In this document: positions 24,532-33,610 of the stretch, in pieces
How the letters are laid out: the number at the start of each line of letters is the position of its first letter
How positions within the stretch are numbered: the stretch's first letter is position 1
Source: Bacillus sp. BA3
Lineage (GTDB): Bacteria; Bacillota; Bacilli; Bacillales; DSM-1321
Direction: 5' to 3'
DNA: 64,000 nt
NCBI GenBank assembly: GCA_002835675.1
Contig: PIZR01000005.1
Span: 1 to 64,000, forward strand
The notes under the pieces: generated by a model
Database searches by the model: none
What the model saw: only the letters and a program-made list of their open reading frames with translations
What the model was told of the DNA's origin: nothing
Program-made: the position numbers and the translations under genes

Positions 24532-27500
24532 ATGAAATTTTCTAAAGGGAAACTTGTTTTATCAGGCACCCTCGCTGCCGGGCTTCTTCTATCTACAACC
24601 TTTTCGATTCATCCATTGGCGGAGAATCCAGAAGTGACGATTACCCATAAAAATATTGAAGACATTTTATCGAACTTATCCAAGGAGCAACGACAAGCGA
24701 TTCAGAAGCTGAACGCTGGTCCTAACTTCACCATTTCTCCAGATATAAAAACAAATAGCCCGGAGCTGGTTTCCATTATTGTTGAGTTCGAACAAGCTCC
24801 TGCACAGGTCGCCGTCAAAAAACAAGCGGTGCTTGGGAAAAAAATGACGATTGCTTCTGCAAAAAATAACGTAGATCAGTCACATCAAGAATTTAAAAGC
24901 TATATTGAATCTTTGAAAAAGAAAAAAGATTTATCCAAGTATGATTCCAGTAAATTAGCGATAAACAGAGAATATAAACATGCATTTAACGGCGTTTCCA
25001 TGACGTTGCCAGGAGTTGCGGTAAAAGATTTACTTCAATCAGGGACAGTTAAACGAATCTGGAATAATGCAAAAATCCAATTGGAGCTCCCGGTTCAAGA
25101 AAAAGGGATCACTCCAAAAATGGCTGATAGCATTCCTCAAATTGGAGTAGATAAACTTCATGAAGAAAATATAAAGGGAAAAGGGATTAAAGTTGGTGTC
25201 CTTGATACTGGCATCGATTACAATCACCCCGATTTAACCAATGCATATAAAGGATACCGAAGTAAAGAAGGTGAGAATCCTAAGGACATTGAGCCTTCAT
25301 CGGTTAAGGGCTGGGATTTCGTCGATAATGATGCAGATCCGATGGAGACAACCTATGAAAATTGGAAATCATCCGGTCAACCGGAATTCACCAGCAGTGG
25401 TTCTGCTTACTATACAGCTCATGGTACACACGTTTCTGGAACGATCGCCGCAACAAAAACAAATGAAGTGGATTATGCAGTGAAAGGTGTTGCTCCTGAA
25501 GCTGACCTCTATACATACCGTGTGTTAGGACCGTATGGTTCCGGTTCCAATGAAGGTGTAATAGCAGGAATTGATAAAGCAGTCAGTGATGGTATGGATA
25601 TCATGAATCTATCACTTGGATCATCTGTCAATGATCCGCTTGATCCTACTTCTGTAGCGATCAACAATGCAATGCTTTCTGGAGTTGTTTCCGTTGTTGC
25701 TGCCGGTAATGCGGGGCCAGGTGCGAAAACTTTAGGCTCTCCTGGAACAGCTGCCCTTGGCATTTCGGTTGGGGCAAGTGATTCTGCCATGAAGATCCCT
25801 ACCATAACTGCTGGTGCTGGAAAATATACATTTGAAAACATGAAACTATTAGGCAAAAACTTTTCGGATCGGCTTGAAGACTTAACTGGTCAATCGTTTC
25901 CGGTCGTTTATGCCGGCATTGGACAGGAAAGCGATTTTGAAGGAAAAGATGTTCGAGATAAAATCGCTCTTATTGAACGGGGAACCCTTACGTTTGATGT
26001 GAAAATAAAGAATGCAAAGGCAGCTGGGGCAAAAGCAATTATAATCTATAACAATGTGGATGGAGAAATCACCTCATATGTTGGGGAAGGAACCGACTTT
26101 ATCCCTACTTTTCGATTAACCAAAGAAGATGGGGAAAAATTAAAAGCTATCGAAAATGGATCCCTTACATTTAAAGATACAGGGAATACAAAAACAGTCG
26201 GAGATAATTTGGCAGACTTCAGTTCCAGAGGTCCAGTTAACGGAAATTACGATATTAAGCCAGATATTGTAGCGCCAGGCGTAGCCATTTTCTCCACTGA
26301 GCCGGAATATATCAATAGTCCAGATGAAGGGATTGATTACACATCATCCTATGGACGTATGCAAGGTACATCAATGGCTACGCCGCATGTTGCGGGGGTC
26401 GCTGCATTAATATTACAAGAACACGGGGATTATGACCCGTTTGATGTGAAAGAAGCTCTCATGAATACATCCGTTGATTTACAAAAAGATCATTCGGTGA
26501 ATGAAGTTGGAGCCGGCCGTATTGATGCCTATGATGCCGTGCATGTGGATACTTCGATAAAAGTATTGGATAAAACAGAAATTGTCGAAGGTGATGAAAC
26601 GACAGAAATTAACGAGGAAACGGGCTCACTTGCATTTGGCCGGGAATATATAAGAGACAATGATGAAGCGATTGAACTCACGAAAAAAGTGGAAATTGAA
26701 AATAAGGGGAAAAAGAAAAAATATACCATTGATGTTGAATACCATAAAAATATAAAAGGTGTACAAGATGCCAATGCAAATGGCGTAAAGGTAAAAGTGA
26801 GTAAGTCGGTTACTGTGGCTAAAGGTAAGTCCAAAGTAATTGAACCAACTATCAGCGTACCGGCAAATGCAAAAGAAGGGGCATATGAAGGGTACCTTCA
26901 CATCACAAACTCTGAAAATGATGAAGAAACGTATCAAGTTCCATTTTCGATCACAGTAACGGATAAAGGTATTGATTACGTTGAAACGGACAGTCCATCC
27001 ATTGCTAATGATTTCCCGTTTTGGCAATACTATAACCCATTTATGAATGCTATGTTTCAGCTGAAAAGTCCAATGGAAACAGTGGATGTTATCCTAAAAG
27101 ATACGAAGTCAGATAAACCATTAGGATACGTAGGGAGCCTAAATGCTTCTAGGTTCGAACCAGATAGACCGTATTATATTCTTTTTGCGTTTACTGGTCA
27201 TGTATATCCATTTACAAACGATCCAGAGCATCCGATTTCCGATACGTATAAGAAACTTCAAGAAGGGGACTACACTCTAGAGTTCATAGGAAGTGATGAG
27301 TCGGGAAAAACTTACTCAGCTGGTACTGCTGCAATAGTCGATAACACCCCTCCAGACGTAAAATGGGACAAAGAACCAGGAGTATATGAAATAAATGACT
27401 CGATGTTTACCGAAGAAGATGGTCAGAAGGCTTTCTATGTACACGGAAATGTCAATGATGCGACAGTAAAAGTACTTCAAGAGAAAGGTTTGGACTATGA

Positions 27501-28731
27501 CCAAACTTCCAATACTATGTTTTACGACACGAGCAAATACGCATATTTTGGCAGGGAATTCCCAATCGATCCTGATGGAAATGTGAAATTCGGAATCGAA
27601 GAAGGTGATATTGCAAATGATGCACTTTATCTAAGGTTGGCAACTACAGATATGGCAACAGCAATGAATCCTCAAGATTATGTGTTTTTAAAAGAAGGGA
27701 CTGAATATGTCACATCAAACTATGATAAAGAAGTGCTGAAAAAGGATGATACCTTTACCATGACTTTATCAGTCAATAATGTAAAACAGTTCCTTTCAGG
27801 AGAATATACGATCAAGTATGAAGGTGAGCTTTATCAATTTAAAAATGCTAAACTTTCCAGTAAAATAAAAAAATATGCAAAAGAAAAAGGGTTAAATGTT
27901 TCTTTAACCAAACCTGTCGTTAATGATGATAATCAATCTAAAGAAGTCAAGGTTGGCACTGAATTGACAGGAAAGGCATTTAAAGGTTTAAACGGAGATA
28001 TGCCTCTACTGGATGTATCCTTTAAACTTGTCGACGATACCTTTTATCATTTATATGCGGGAATGGATGTAGGAGAAGCTTCTTATATAAAACAAGGGGG
28101 CAATACTGCAACCGATCTTCCATATTACAGTGTTGACCGATATAAAATCATTTCTAAGCACTCAACTTTGAACGGATCGATTTCTCCAGAAGCGTTTTTA
28201 AGTGAGGAAGGATATATTAAGCCAGGTAATATCACAAAAATCGGTGTGAAAGTTTATGCGCAATCCAAAGCAGGGAAAAAATACTCGGGAACACTTGATG
28301 ATTGGGGTCAATTCTCGATCAAAGGGATCCCTGCATCTAACCAGGAATATACGCTTGTCGTCGAAACGCCATCACATCTCAAGAGCCATACAAATTTCGT
28401 TCCAGGTAAAGAAAAAGACGGAACTCTATTAGGACAGAATATAAGACTCAGACCAAATCTGAACCTAGCGGGGGATATCAATAAAGATAAAGTCATAGAC
28501 ATAAAAGATATTCAGGAAGTCGTCGATGCATATGGTATCAAGGATAAATCCATCATCAAGGAAGATATCAACCAGGACGGTACCGTCGATGAATTCGACG
28601 TCAGATATGTCGAGAAGAATTTCTTGACGAAAGGTCCGGATGCACCAGTAAATAAAGTACCGAAAGAAAAGATTGGCAATAAAGGTTTGGAATACTTTTT
28701 ACGCCTGATTGGACTAGAAACGAATCAATAG
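24532..28731 (+). CDS. large secreted subtilisin-family serine protease (Vpr-like) with dockerin-like tail
   Basis: An extracellular S8 endopeptidase of 1399 aa. There is a signal peptide (about 1-33), an I9 propeptide inhibitor domain (about 84-187), and a catalytic domain with Asp225 (VLDTGIDYNHPDL), His297 (HGTHVSGTIA), oxyanion Asn393 (AAGNAGPG) and Ser614 (GTSMATPHVAG). The insert between Asn393 and Ser614 is a protease-associated (PA) domain (about 445-560, RGTLTFDVKIKNAKAAGAKA). Then come Fn3-like and beta-rich modules (about 680-1300) and two Ca-binding dockerin-like repeats (about 1313-1370, DINKDKVIDIKD and DINQDGTVDEFD). It is much longer than B. subtilis Vpr (about 806 aa by memory). 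All catalytic residues are intact. AAGGAGG lies before the start, a terminator follows, and an RNPP-type regulator gene lies directly downstream. Confidence 0.93.
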   Translation: MKFSKGKLVLSGTLAAGLLLSTTFSIHPLAENPEVTITHKNIEDILSNLSKEQRQAIQKLNAGPNFTISPDIKTNSPELVSIIVEFEQAPAQVAVKKQAVLGKKMTIASAKNNVDQSHQEFKSYIESLKKKKDLSKYDSSKLAINREYKHAFNGVSMTLPGVAVKDLLQSGTVKRIWNNAKIQLELPVQEKGITPKMADSIPQIGVDKLHEENIKGKGIKVGVLDTGIDYNHPDLTNAYKGYRSKEGENPKDIEPSSVKGWDFVDNDADPMETTYENWKSSGQPEFTSSGSAYYTAHGTHVSGTIAATKTNEVDYAVKGVAPEADLYTYRVLGPYGSGSNEGVIAGIDKAVSDGMDIMNLSLGSSVNDPLDPTSVAINNAMLSGVVSVVAAGNAGPGAKTLGSPGTAALGISVGASDSAMKIPTITAGAGKYTFENMKLLGKNFSDRLEDLTGQSFPVVYAGIGQESDFEGKDVRDKIALIERGTLTFDVKIKNAKAAGAKAIIIYNNVDGEITSYVGEGTDFIPTFRLTKEDGEKLKAIENGSLTFKDTGNTKTVGDNLADFSSRGPVNGNYDIKPDIVAPGVAIFSTEPEYINSPDEGIDYTSSYGRMQGTSMATPHVAGVAALILQEHGDYDPFDVKEALMNTSVDLQKDHSVNEVGAGRIDAYDAVHVDTSIKVLDKTEIVEGDETTEINEETGSLAFGREYIRDNDEAIELTKKVEIENKGKKKKYTIDVEYHKNIKGVQDANANGVKVKVSKSVTVAKGKSKVIEPTISVPANAKEGAYEGYLHITNSENDEETYQVPFSITVTDKGIDYVETDSPSIANDFPFWQYYNPFMNAMFQLKSPMETVDVILKDTKSDKPLGYVGSLNASRFEPDRPYYILFAFTGHVYPFTNDPEHPISDTYKKLQEGDYTLEFIGSDESGKTYSAGTAAIVDNTPPDVKWDKEPGVYEINDSMFTEEDGQKAFYVHGNVNDATVKVLQEKGLDYDQTSNTMFYDTSKYAYFGREFPIDPDGNVKFGIEEGDIANDALYLRLATTDMATAMNPQDYVFLKEGTEYVTSNYDKEVLKKDDTFTMTLSVNNVKQFLSGEYTIKYEGELYQFKNAKLSSKIKKYAKEKGLNVSLTKPVVNDDNQSKEVKVGTELTGKAFKGLNGDMPLLDVSFKLVDDTFYHLYAGMDVGEASYIKQGGNTATDLPYYSVDRYKIISKHSTLNGSISPEAFLSEEGYIKPGNITKIGVKVYAQSKAGKKYSGTLDDWGQFSIKGIPASNQEYTLVVETPSHLKSHTNFVPGKEKDGTLLGQNIRLRPNLNLAGDINKDKVIDIKDIQEVVDAYGIKDKSIIKEDINQDGTVDEFDVRYVEKNFLTKGPDAPVNKVPKEKIGNKGLEYFLRLIGLETNQ

Positions 28732-28736
28732 CATTT

Positions 28737-28769
28737 GCCCCAGGGAAAATATATTTTCCTGGGGCTTTT
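28737..28769 (+). terminator. rho-independent terminator after the protease
   Basis: GCCCCAGGGAAAAT and ATTTTCCTGGGGC form a perfect stem of at least 13 bp followed by TTTT. Confidence 0.88.
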
Positions 28770-28802
28770 ACCATTTTGCTATAATTGGAGGAAAAAGTTA
28801 GC

Positions 28803-30065
28803 ATGGGGGAATTTTTGGTGGAGGGTAAAATCATTAAGTTTTATCGGGAAAAAGCCCAAATGACACAAAAGGAGCTGGTACAAGGAATTTGTTCCATTAC
28901 ACATTTAAGCAAGATTGAACGAGGGATTACCGAGTATTCCAAAGAGATGATAACCCTGTTATCCGAGAGGCTGCAGATCAATATAAAAGAAGAGGTCAGA
29001 AAATATCATCTATTGGGCCAAAAACTTGATGAGTGGCAGAATGCTTTGATTTCACAACAGACGGAAGACTCAGCTAGGTTAAAAAAAGAAATAGAAGATG
29101 AGCCGCTTAAAGAGCTTCCTGATTTTCATGCATCCTATAATTTAATCCTCTCAAGGTACCATCTATTCATGAACCTTCCGGAGAAAGCGTTTGAAAGGAT
29201 ACAAATTATCCAAGGGAAAGAGTCACAGCTCTCATCGTACGAACGCAATTATTTAAAACATATCATGGGCATCTATTATTTCCTGACCGGACAATACAAA
29301 GATTGCATCAACATCCTTACGAGCATTGATCATTCTGGATACCATCACAATGAATATTATTATCATCTTGCACTGGCACACCATTCAACACATTCAAATA
29401 TTGCATCATACTATTATGCTGAAAAAGCGCTAGCCTATTTTCATAAAACATTGAATGTACTAAGAATCATCGATACCGAAACGATGATGCTTGTTCAATT
29501 GAACGCAAGGGAGCTGCACGACTTTGAGGAAACCAAGAAAAAATACGATTCCTTAATCAAGATGTGTGATGCTTGTCAGGCATATGATCGAAAATCCAAG
29601 CTCCTTAACAATCTTGCTTTCGAATGTTATAGAAGGAAAAGGTTTGCTGATGCAAGAAAATTATACGAAAGGGCGCTTCTGCTCGTTGATGAAGATAATC
29701 CTTTTTACACGATGTTTTTGGATGGATACATCAACAACGCGATAAAAGGAAAGTTATTGAATGATACAGAGCTCACGGACCTAGCTGAAAAAGGATTGAG
29801 ACTTGCCCGAAAACATAATGGCATGCCACCCTTTTATTTTCAATTGCATCTATTTGCAATCCAGGAAGAGGAAGAAAAATTCTACCGTTTAATAGAAGAA
29901 GAAGCTCTGCCCTTTTTCAAGAAAACAGGCTACATAGTCCTGATCGATCATTATGAGAAAAAACTGTTTCATTATTTTGTAAAGACCAATGAGACAACCA
30001 AGGCATTGCAATTAGCCCAAATAATTATCGAATCACATAAAAGTCATTATGATGGAATGAATTGA
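28803..30065 (+). CDS. XRE-type HTH/TPR transcriptional regulator (RNPP family, NprR-like size)
   Basis: About 420 aa: an N-terminal XRE helix-turn-helix (about residues 10-65, IKFYREKAQMTQKELVQGICSITHLSKIERG) followed by about 340 residues of helical TPR repeats (for example LNNLAFECYRRKRFADARKLYERALLL). This is the architecture of the Rap-NprR-PlcR-PrgX family, which sense short peptides imported from outside. The length is close to NprR (about 423 aa by memory). An earlier in-frame TTG at 28785 overlaps GGAGG, so ATG 28803 is preferred. It follows a secreted protease, as nprR does in the B. cereus group, and is followed by an 18-codon ORF, an inverted repeat and nhaC. The cognate peptide is not proven. 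Confidence 0.85.
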   Translation: MGEFLVEGKIIKFYREKAQMTQKELVQGICSITHLSKIERGITEYSKEMITLLSERLQINIKEEVRKYHLLGQKLDEWQNALISQQTEDSARLKKEIEDEPLKELPDFHASYNLILSRYHLFMNLPEKAFERIQIIQGKESQLSSYERNYLKHIMGIYYFLTGQYKDCINILTSIDHSGYHHNEYYYHLALAHHSTHSNIASYYYAEKALAYFHKTLNVLRIIDTETMMLVQLNARELHDFEETKKKYDSLIKMCDACQAYDRKSKLLNNLAFECYRRKRFADARKLYERALLLVDEDNPFYTMFLDGYINNAIKGKLLNDTELTDLAEKGLRLARKHNGMPPFYFQLHLFAIQEEEEKFYRLIEEEALPFFKKTGYIVLIDHYEKKLFHYFVKTNETTKALQLAQIIIESHKSHYDGMN

Positions 30066-30093
30066 ACATATATCTATCGGAAGGAGCTTGGTA

Positions 30094-30150
30094 ATGGTTT
30101 GCGTTGTATCAGTGGAGAGAAGTATCACTGATAAAATCGAATTATACTAA
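30094..30150 (+). CDS. possible 18-aa peptide downstream of the RNPP regulator
   Basis: The ORF begins 28 bases after the regulator stop, with an excellent ribosome binding site (GGAAGGAG, 7-base spacing). The product is MVCVVSVERSITDKIELY. RNPP regulators usually have their peptide gene in exactly this position, but it lacks the hydrophobic secretion signal of NprX/PapR, so it is either an atypical signal peptide gene or fortuitous. An inverted repeat lies inside it. Confidence 0.3.
   Translation: MVCVVSVERSITDKIELY
30107..30133. promoter_or_regulatory. inverted repeat upstream of the nhaC promoter (possible regulator operator)
   Basis: TATCAGTG and CACTGATA form a perfect 8-bp inverted repeat with an 11-bp spacer, ending 26 bp before the -35 box of the nhaC promoter. 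No T run follows, so it is unlikely to be a terminator. The position suits an activator site for the upstream regulator (inference). Confidence 0.5.
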
Positions 30151-30159
30151 ATTATTCCT

Positions 30160-30188
30160 TTGACAATCTCCTGAAACTCCTATATATT
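30160..30188 (+). promoter_or_regulatory. strong sigma-A promoter of nhaC
   Basis: A perfect TTGACA, a 17-bp spacer and TATATT (five of six). Transcription would begin near 30195, leaving about 100 bases of 5' leader. Confidence 0.75.
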
Positions 30189-30293
30189 TAGCTAGTACTT
30201 TAGTGCTTAAAAGCGTTTCAGTAATTGTGAGGAGTGAAAAGGTCCTAGCCTTACCTCAGAGAATATACAACATTGAAAGCGGGGAAAAACATC

Positions 30294-31673
30294 ATGCGTC
30301 TTGAAGATGCAAAGCTAAAACTCTCCTTACTTGAAGCAATTGGGGTTTTGGCCATTCTATTCTTAATCATTGCAACTGGTATCATACATTATGGACTTGC
30401 CCCCCATATTCCAATAATAGCGGCAATCCTTTTCTTATTTGTTTATGGGAAGATCAAGAAACTGCCATTTTCAATTATGGAGGCGGCTATAGTCAAAGGT
30501 GCAGGTACTGGTATGGGAGCCATTTATATATTCTTTTTCATTGGAATGCTGATTTCCATATGGATGGCAAGCGGGACGATCCCTACCATCATGTTCTATG
30601 GGTTTGACTGGATTTCTGGTGAATATTTTTATGCAATCACATTTTTGGTGTGTTCGCTAATTGGGCTCTGTATCGGGAGTTCACTTACAACATCAGCCAC
30701 TATCGGCGTTGCTTTAATAGGTATGGCGGCGGCGATGGATTTATCGTTGGCGATTACAGCCGGTGCAATCATTTCCGGTGCATTTCTTGGGGATAAAATG
30801 TCTCCATTATCCGACTCTACCAACCTTGCATCTGGAACGGTTGGAGCACCATTATTTGAACATATTAATAATATGCTTTGGACTACGATTCCAGGTTTTT
30901 TAATATCACTTATCATCTTTTACTTCCTTTCACCGAATGTCAAAGTTGCTCGTGTTGAGGAAATCGAAGCCATGACCAAAGCCTTGGAAATGGAAACGAA
31001 TATAAGCATATGGAGTTTGATTCCGTTTGTCATCGTTCTAATCATGGCTTTGAAAAAGGTGTCAGCCATTCCCACATTGTCGGCAGGAATCATTTCGGCA
31101 GCCATCATCGCTTTCATTCAAACGCCTAATTTGACGGTTGCAAAACTGGCAGATATTTTATACGGCGGATTTGTACTCAAGAGTGGAATGGATCAACTTG
31201 ACTCAATCTTATCGCGGGGCGGAATTGAAAGTATGATGTTCTCCGTTTCGATGGTGTTGTTGGCATTGGCGATGGGCGGACTATTGTTTGAATTGGGAGT
31301 CATTCCTTCTATTTTAAATGCAATCCAGGATTCATTGACGAGTGTAGCGAAAGTGATTTCCGCTACTGTATTTGCAGGAATCAGCGTGAATTTCCTAGTG
31401 GGTGAACAGTATTTGTCAGTTATACTGCCTGGGAAAGCCTTTCAGCAGAAATATGAAGATTTAGGCTTGCAGCCTAAAACGCTTGCGAGGGTACTTGAAG
31501 ATGCGGGAACAGTTGTGAATCCTCTGGTTCCTTGGGGTGTCTGCGGTGTATTCCTGACACAGGTATTGGGTGTTTCAACCCTTGAATATGCTCCATTTGC
31601 ATTTTTCTGCCTACTTTGTCCTTTGCTTAGCTTGATTTCTGGCTTTACTAAAGTCGGTATCCATTATAAATGA
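30294..31673 (+). CDS. nhaC: Na+/H+ antiporter, NhaC family
   Basis: A 459-aa, roughly 11-12-span ion transporter that exchanges sodium for protons. NhaC-typical stretches are present: GIIHYGLAPHIPIIAAILFL, GMGAIYIFFFIGMLISIW, GAFLGDKMSPLSDSTNLA (with conserved Asp and Ser), and EDAGTVVNPLVPWGVCG near the end. An in-frame TTG at 30273 precedes ATG 30294, which is chosen. The ribosome binding site (AGCGGGG) is modest. It has its own promoter and terminator and lies next to the RNPP-type regulator. Confidence 0.9.
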   Translation: MRLEDAKLKLSLLEAIGVLAILFLIIATGIIHYGLAPHIPIIAAILFLFVYGKIKKLPFSIMEAAIVKGAGTGMGAIYIFFFIGMLISIWMASGTIPTIMFYGFDWISGEYFYAITFLVCSLIGLCIGSSLTTSATIGVALIGMAAAMDLSLAITAGAIISGAFLGDKMSPLSDSTNLASGTVGAPLFEHINNMLWTTIPGFLISLIIFYFLSPNVKVARVEEIEAMTKALEMETNISIWSLIPFVIVLIMALKKVSAIPTLSAGIISAAIIAFIQTPNLTVAKLADILYGGFVLKSGMDQLDSILSRGGIESMMFSVSMVLLALAMGGLLFELGVIPSILNAIQDSLTSVAKVISATVFAGISVNFLVGEQYLSVILPGKAFQQKYEDLGLQPKTLARVLEDAGTVVNPLVPWGVCGVFLTQVLGVSTLEYAPFAFFCLLCPLLSLISGFTKVGIHYK

Positions 31674-31708
31674 AAAAACAGGCGGTCGAATTCGACTGCC
31701 TGTTTTTT
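31673..31708 (+). terminator. rho-independent terminator after nhaC
   Basis: AAAAAACAGGCGGTCG and CGACTGCCTGTTTTTT form a 16-bp stem (one G-U pair) around AATT. Confidence 0.88.
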
Positions 31709-31740
31709 CATCATAACTTCCCTAACCTTACAGAGAAGGG

Positions 31741-31776
31741 AAACCCCTGACATGAACAGAAATGCCAGGGGTTTTT
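31741..31776. terminator. terminator hairpin between nhaC and ftsW
   Basis: AAACCCCTG-CAT and ATG-CAGGGGTTTTT form an interrupted 12-bp stem just beyond the ftsW stop. It probably serves the minus-strand ftsW gene and may also back up nhaC termination. Confidence 0.65.
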
Positions 31777-31782
31777 GATCGT

Positions 31783-32976
31783 TTATTTTGAAGATGCGAT
31801 CTCATCTTGTGGGATGGATACGACTTTTTCTTTCTGTTCAAGTAAATTCATTCGCATGACGACATTTTGGAATATGCCCATTGAAAGCATGAGCAGCAGT
31901 AAGGAAGATCCTCCATAACTGATGAATGGAAGGGTGATCCCTGTAATTGGGATAAGTCCGGTCACTCCGCCGACGTTGATAGCGACCTGAATGCCGATCA
32001 TGGATGAGATGCCGATCAATAAAAGACTTCCAAATGGATCCTTGCATTTGGCTGAAAGTACAAATCCCCTCAGGACGATAAAACCTAGTGTCAATAAAAC
32101 GAATCCCACTCCGAATATCCCGAGCTCTTCTGCAATGACGGCCATGATGAAATCAGTATGTGATTCAGGCAGATACCCGTATTTTTGTACACTGTCACCA
32201 AGTCCCACCCCAGTAAGGCCGCCGGATCCTATTGCGAATAAGGAATTCACGAGTTGATACCCGCTTTCTCCTGCCTTTCCGAAAGGGTCTGCAAACCCCG
32301 TAAAACGAGACATCTTATTTTCAGAAAGAACGGATGAGAAATTTCCTGTCACGAGTACCCCCAATGCAAATATGGCAACGAATATCGCAGTGATCAAAGA
32401 GAGTTTGAATATACTCTTAAAAGACATCCCGGATGAAATGATCATGGTACTTGAAATCAGGAAAATGACCGCTGCCGTACCATAGTCAGGCTGTATTCCG
32501 ATTAAAAAGCAGATGAATACCAGAAAGAAAATCGGCGGGATGACGGCTTTATCAATACTATTGATTCGATCCTGCCTTTTTCCGTAAATGGCTGCCAGAT
32601 AAACGATTATGGCTAACTTGGAAAATTCCGCAGGTTGTATCGATGCTGTCCCTAACTTGAACCAGCTTGTGGCATTTCCTGCTGTATGGCCGAAGATAAA
32701 GAGCAGCAAAAGGATACCGGCCATTCCAAACATCATAGACATCAAGAACATTTTGTTTTTGTACATCTTATAAGGAAGAATCATCGTGACGATCATTGCC
32801 ACGAATGAAATGAGAAAGGCCGTTTTTTGTTTCTCAAAGAAGTAATCCATAGGCCAGCCGTATCGAGCGACAGCAGTGATCATGCTCGAACTGTAAATCA
32901 TGACTAAACCAAACAAACAGAGTAATACGACAGCGATGAAAATAGGGAAGTCGTATGCTTTAATTATTCTTTTCAC
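31783..32976 (-). CDS. ftsW: peptidoglycan glycosyltransferase FtsW (SEDS family)
   Basis: Polymerises septal peptidoglycan together with a class B penicillin-binding protein. There are ten membrane spans in about 397 aa. FtsW-like motifs are YSSSMITAVARYG, GHTAGNATSWFKLG, IQPAEFSKL, the catalytic Asp in IQPDYGTA, YLPESHTDFIMAVIAEELG and LPFISYGGSSLL. These agree strongly with B. subtilis FtsW as I remember it, including the SSSMITAV start. GTG 32988 coincides with the GAGGTGAG ribosome binding site. GTG 32976 has proper spacing and is preferred. It stands alone on the minus strand and not beside a division cluster. Confidence 0.9.
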   Translation of the reverse strand: MKRIIKAYDFPIFIAVVLLCLFGLVMIYSSSMITAVARYGWPMDYFFEKQKTAFLISFVAMIVTMILPYKMYKNKMFLMSMMFGMAGILLLLFIFGHTAGNATSWFKLGTASIQPAEFSKLAIIVYLAAIYGKRQDRINSIDKAVIPPIFFLVFICFLIGIQPDYGTAAVIFLISSTMIISSGMSFKSIFKLSLITAIFVAIFALGVLVTGNFSSVLSENKMSRFTGFADPFGKAGESGYQLVNSLFAIGSGGLTGVGLGDSVQKYGYLPESHTDFIMAVIAEELGIFGVGFVLLTLGFIVLRGFVLSAKCKDPFGSLLLIGISSMIGIQVAINVGGVTGLIPITGITLPFISYGGSSLLLLMLSMGIFQNVVMRMNLLEQKEKVVSIPQDEIASSK

Positions 32977-32988
32977 TTGTGCGCTCAC

Positions 32989-33610
32989 CTCAAATATGTA
33001 TGCGCGAAAAAATCGCCTTCTTATATAGTAACGGAAAATCGGTTATATAGATAATAATTTTTATTCGATAATATGAATTTATCCTCCATTACCCAGTATT
33101 AAACACTAAAACCGATAAACTTGTCAGCCGGATTTCCTTTTTGCTAATAGCCCAATTCGGATTCCTATACATTACCTTCGATAGCAAACGTGAATACTCC
33201 TTTTAATATCTGAAAAATTTTTACTATATATTCCATTTGGCGGTTCTGTTAAGTCTGGAAGATTACTATTTAAGGTTATTTATGGAAAAACCTGATGTGA
33301 TGAAGTGGATACTGTAAACAAATTTGTTAGAGTGACTCATCTTAAAAGGTATACTTATTTTAGCCCCGGTTATGTGGCACGGAATGGTGCAGGGATTTAA
33401 TGAAGAAAGCGAACCGGTTGTGAACTTGGTTCAAATGGATTATATTATACAGGCTCCTGCGTCTCTGGCATGATATAAAGAGGGGTGGAAAAACCTCGTA
33501 CGTTACGTTTAGTGAATTAGGGAAGGCCTACCTCCTTGGTCGATCTTAATTAAAAGCATAAGAATGATAGGGAGTACCAATAAAAATAAGGTTAAGCAAG
33601 GGGAGTAGTT
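32989..33610. other. long intergenic region with no gene found
   Basis: About 620 AT-rich bases separate ftsW from the aldehyde dehydrogenase gene, which is transcribed divergently. No ORF with a ribosome binding site, no convincing tandem repeat and no terminator were found, apart from the AAGGGGAG ribosome binding site at the end. Both promoters must lie here, but I cannot assign them. Confidence 0.5.

Noticed and set aside
33373..33480. Short ORF (MWHGMVQGF...) in the ftsW-ALDH gap
   Set aside because: Thirty-odd codons with no ribosome binding site and no recognisable domain in AT-rich intergenic DNA.
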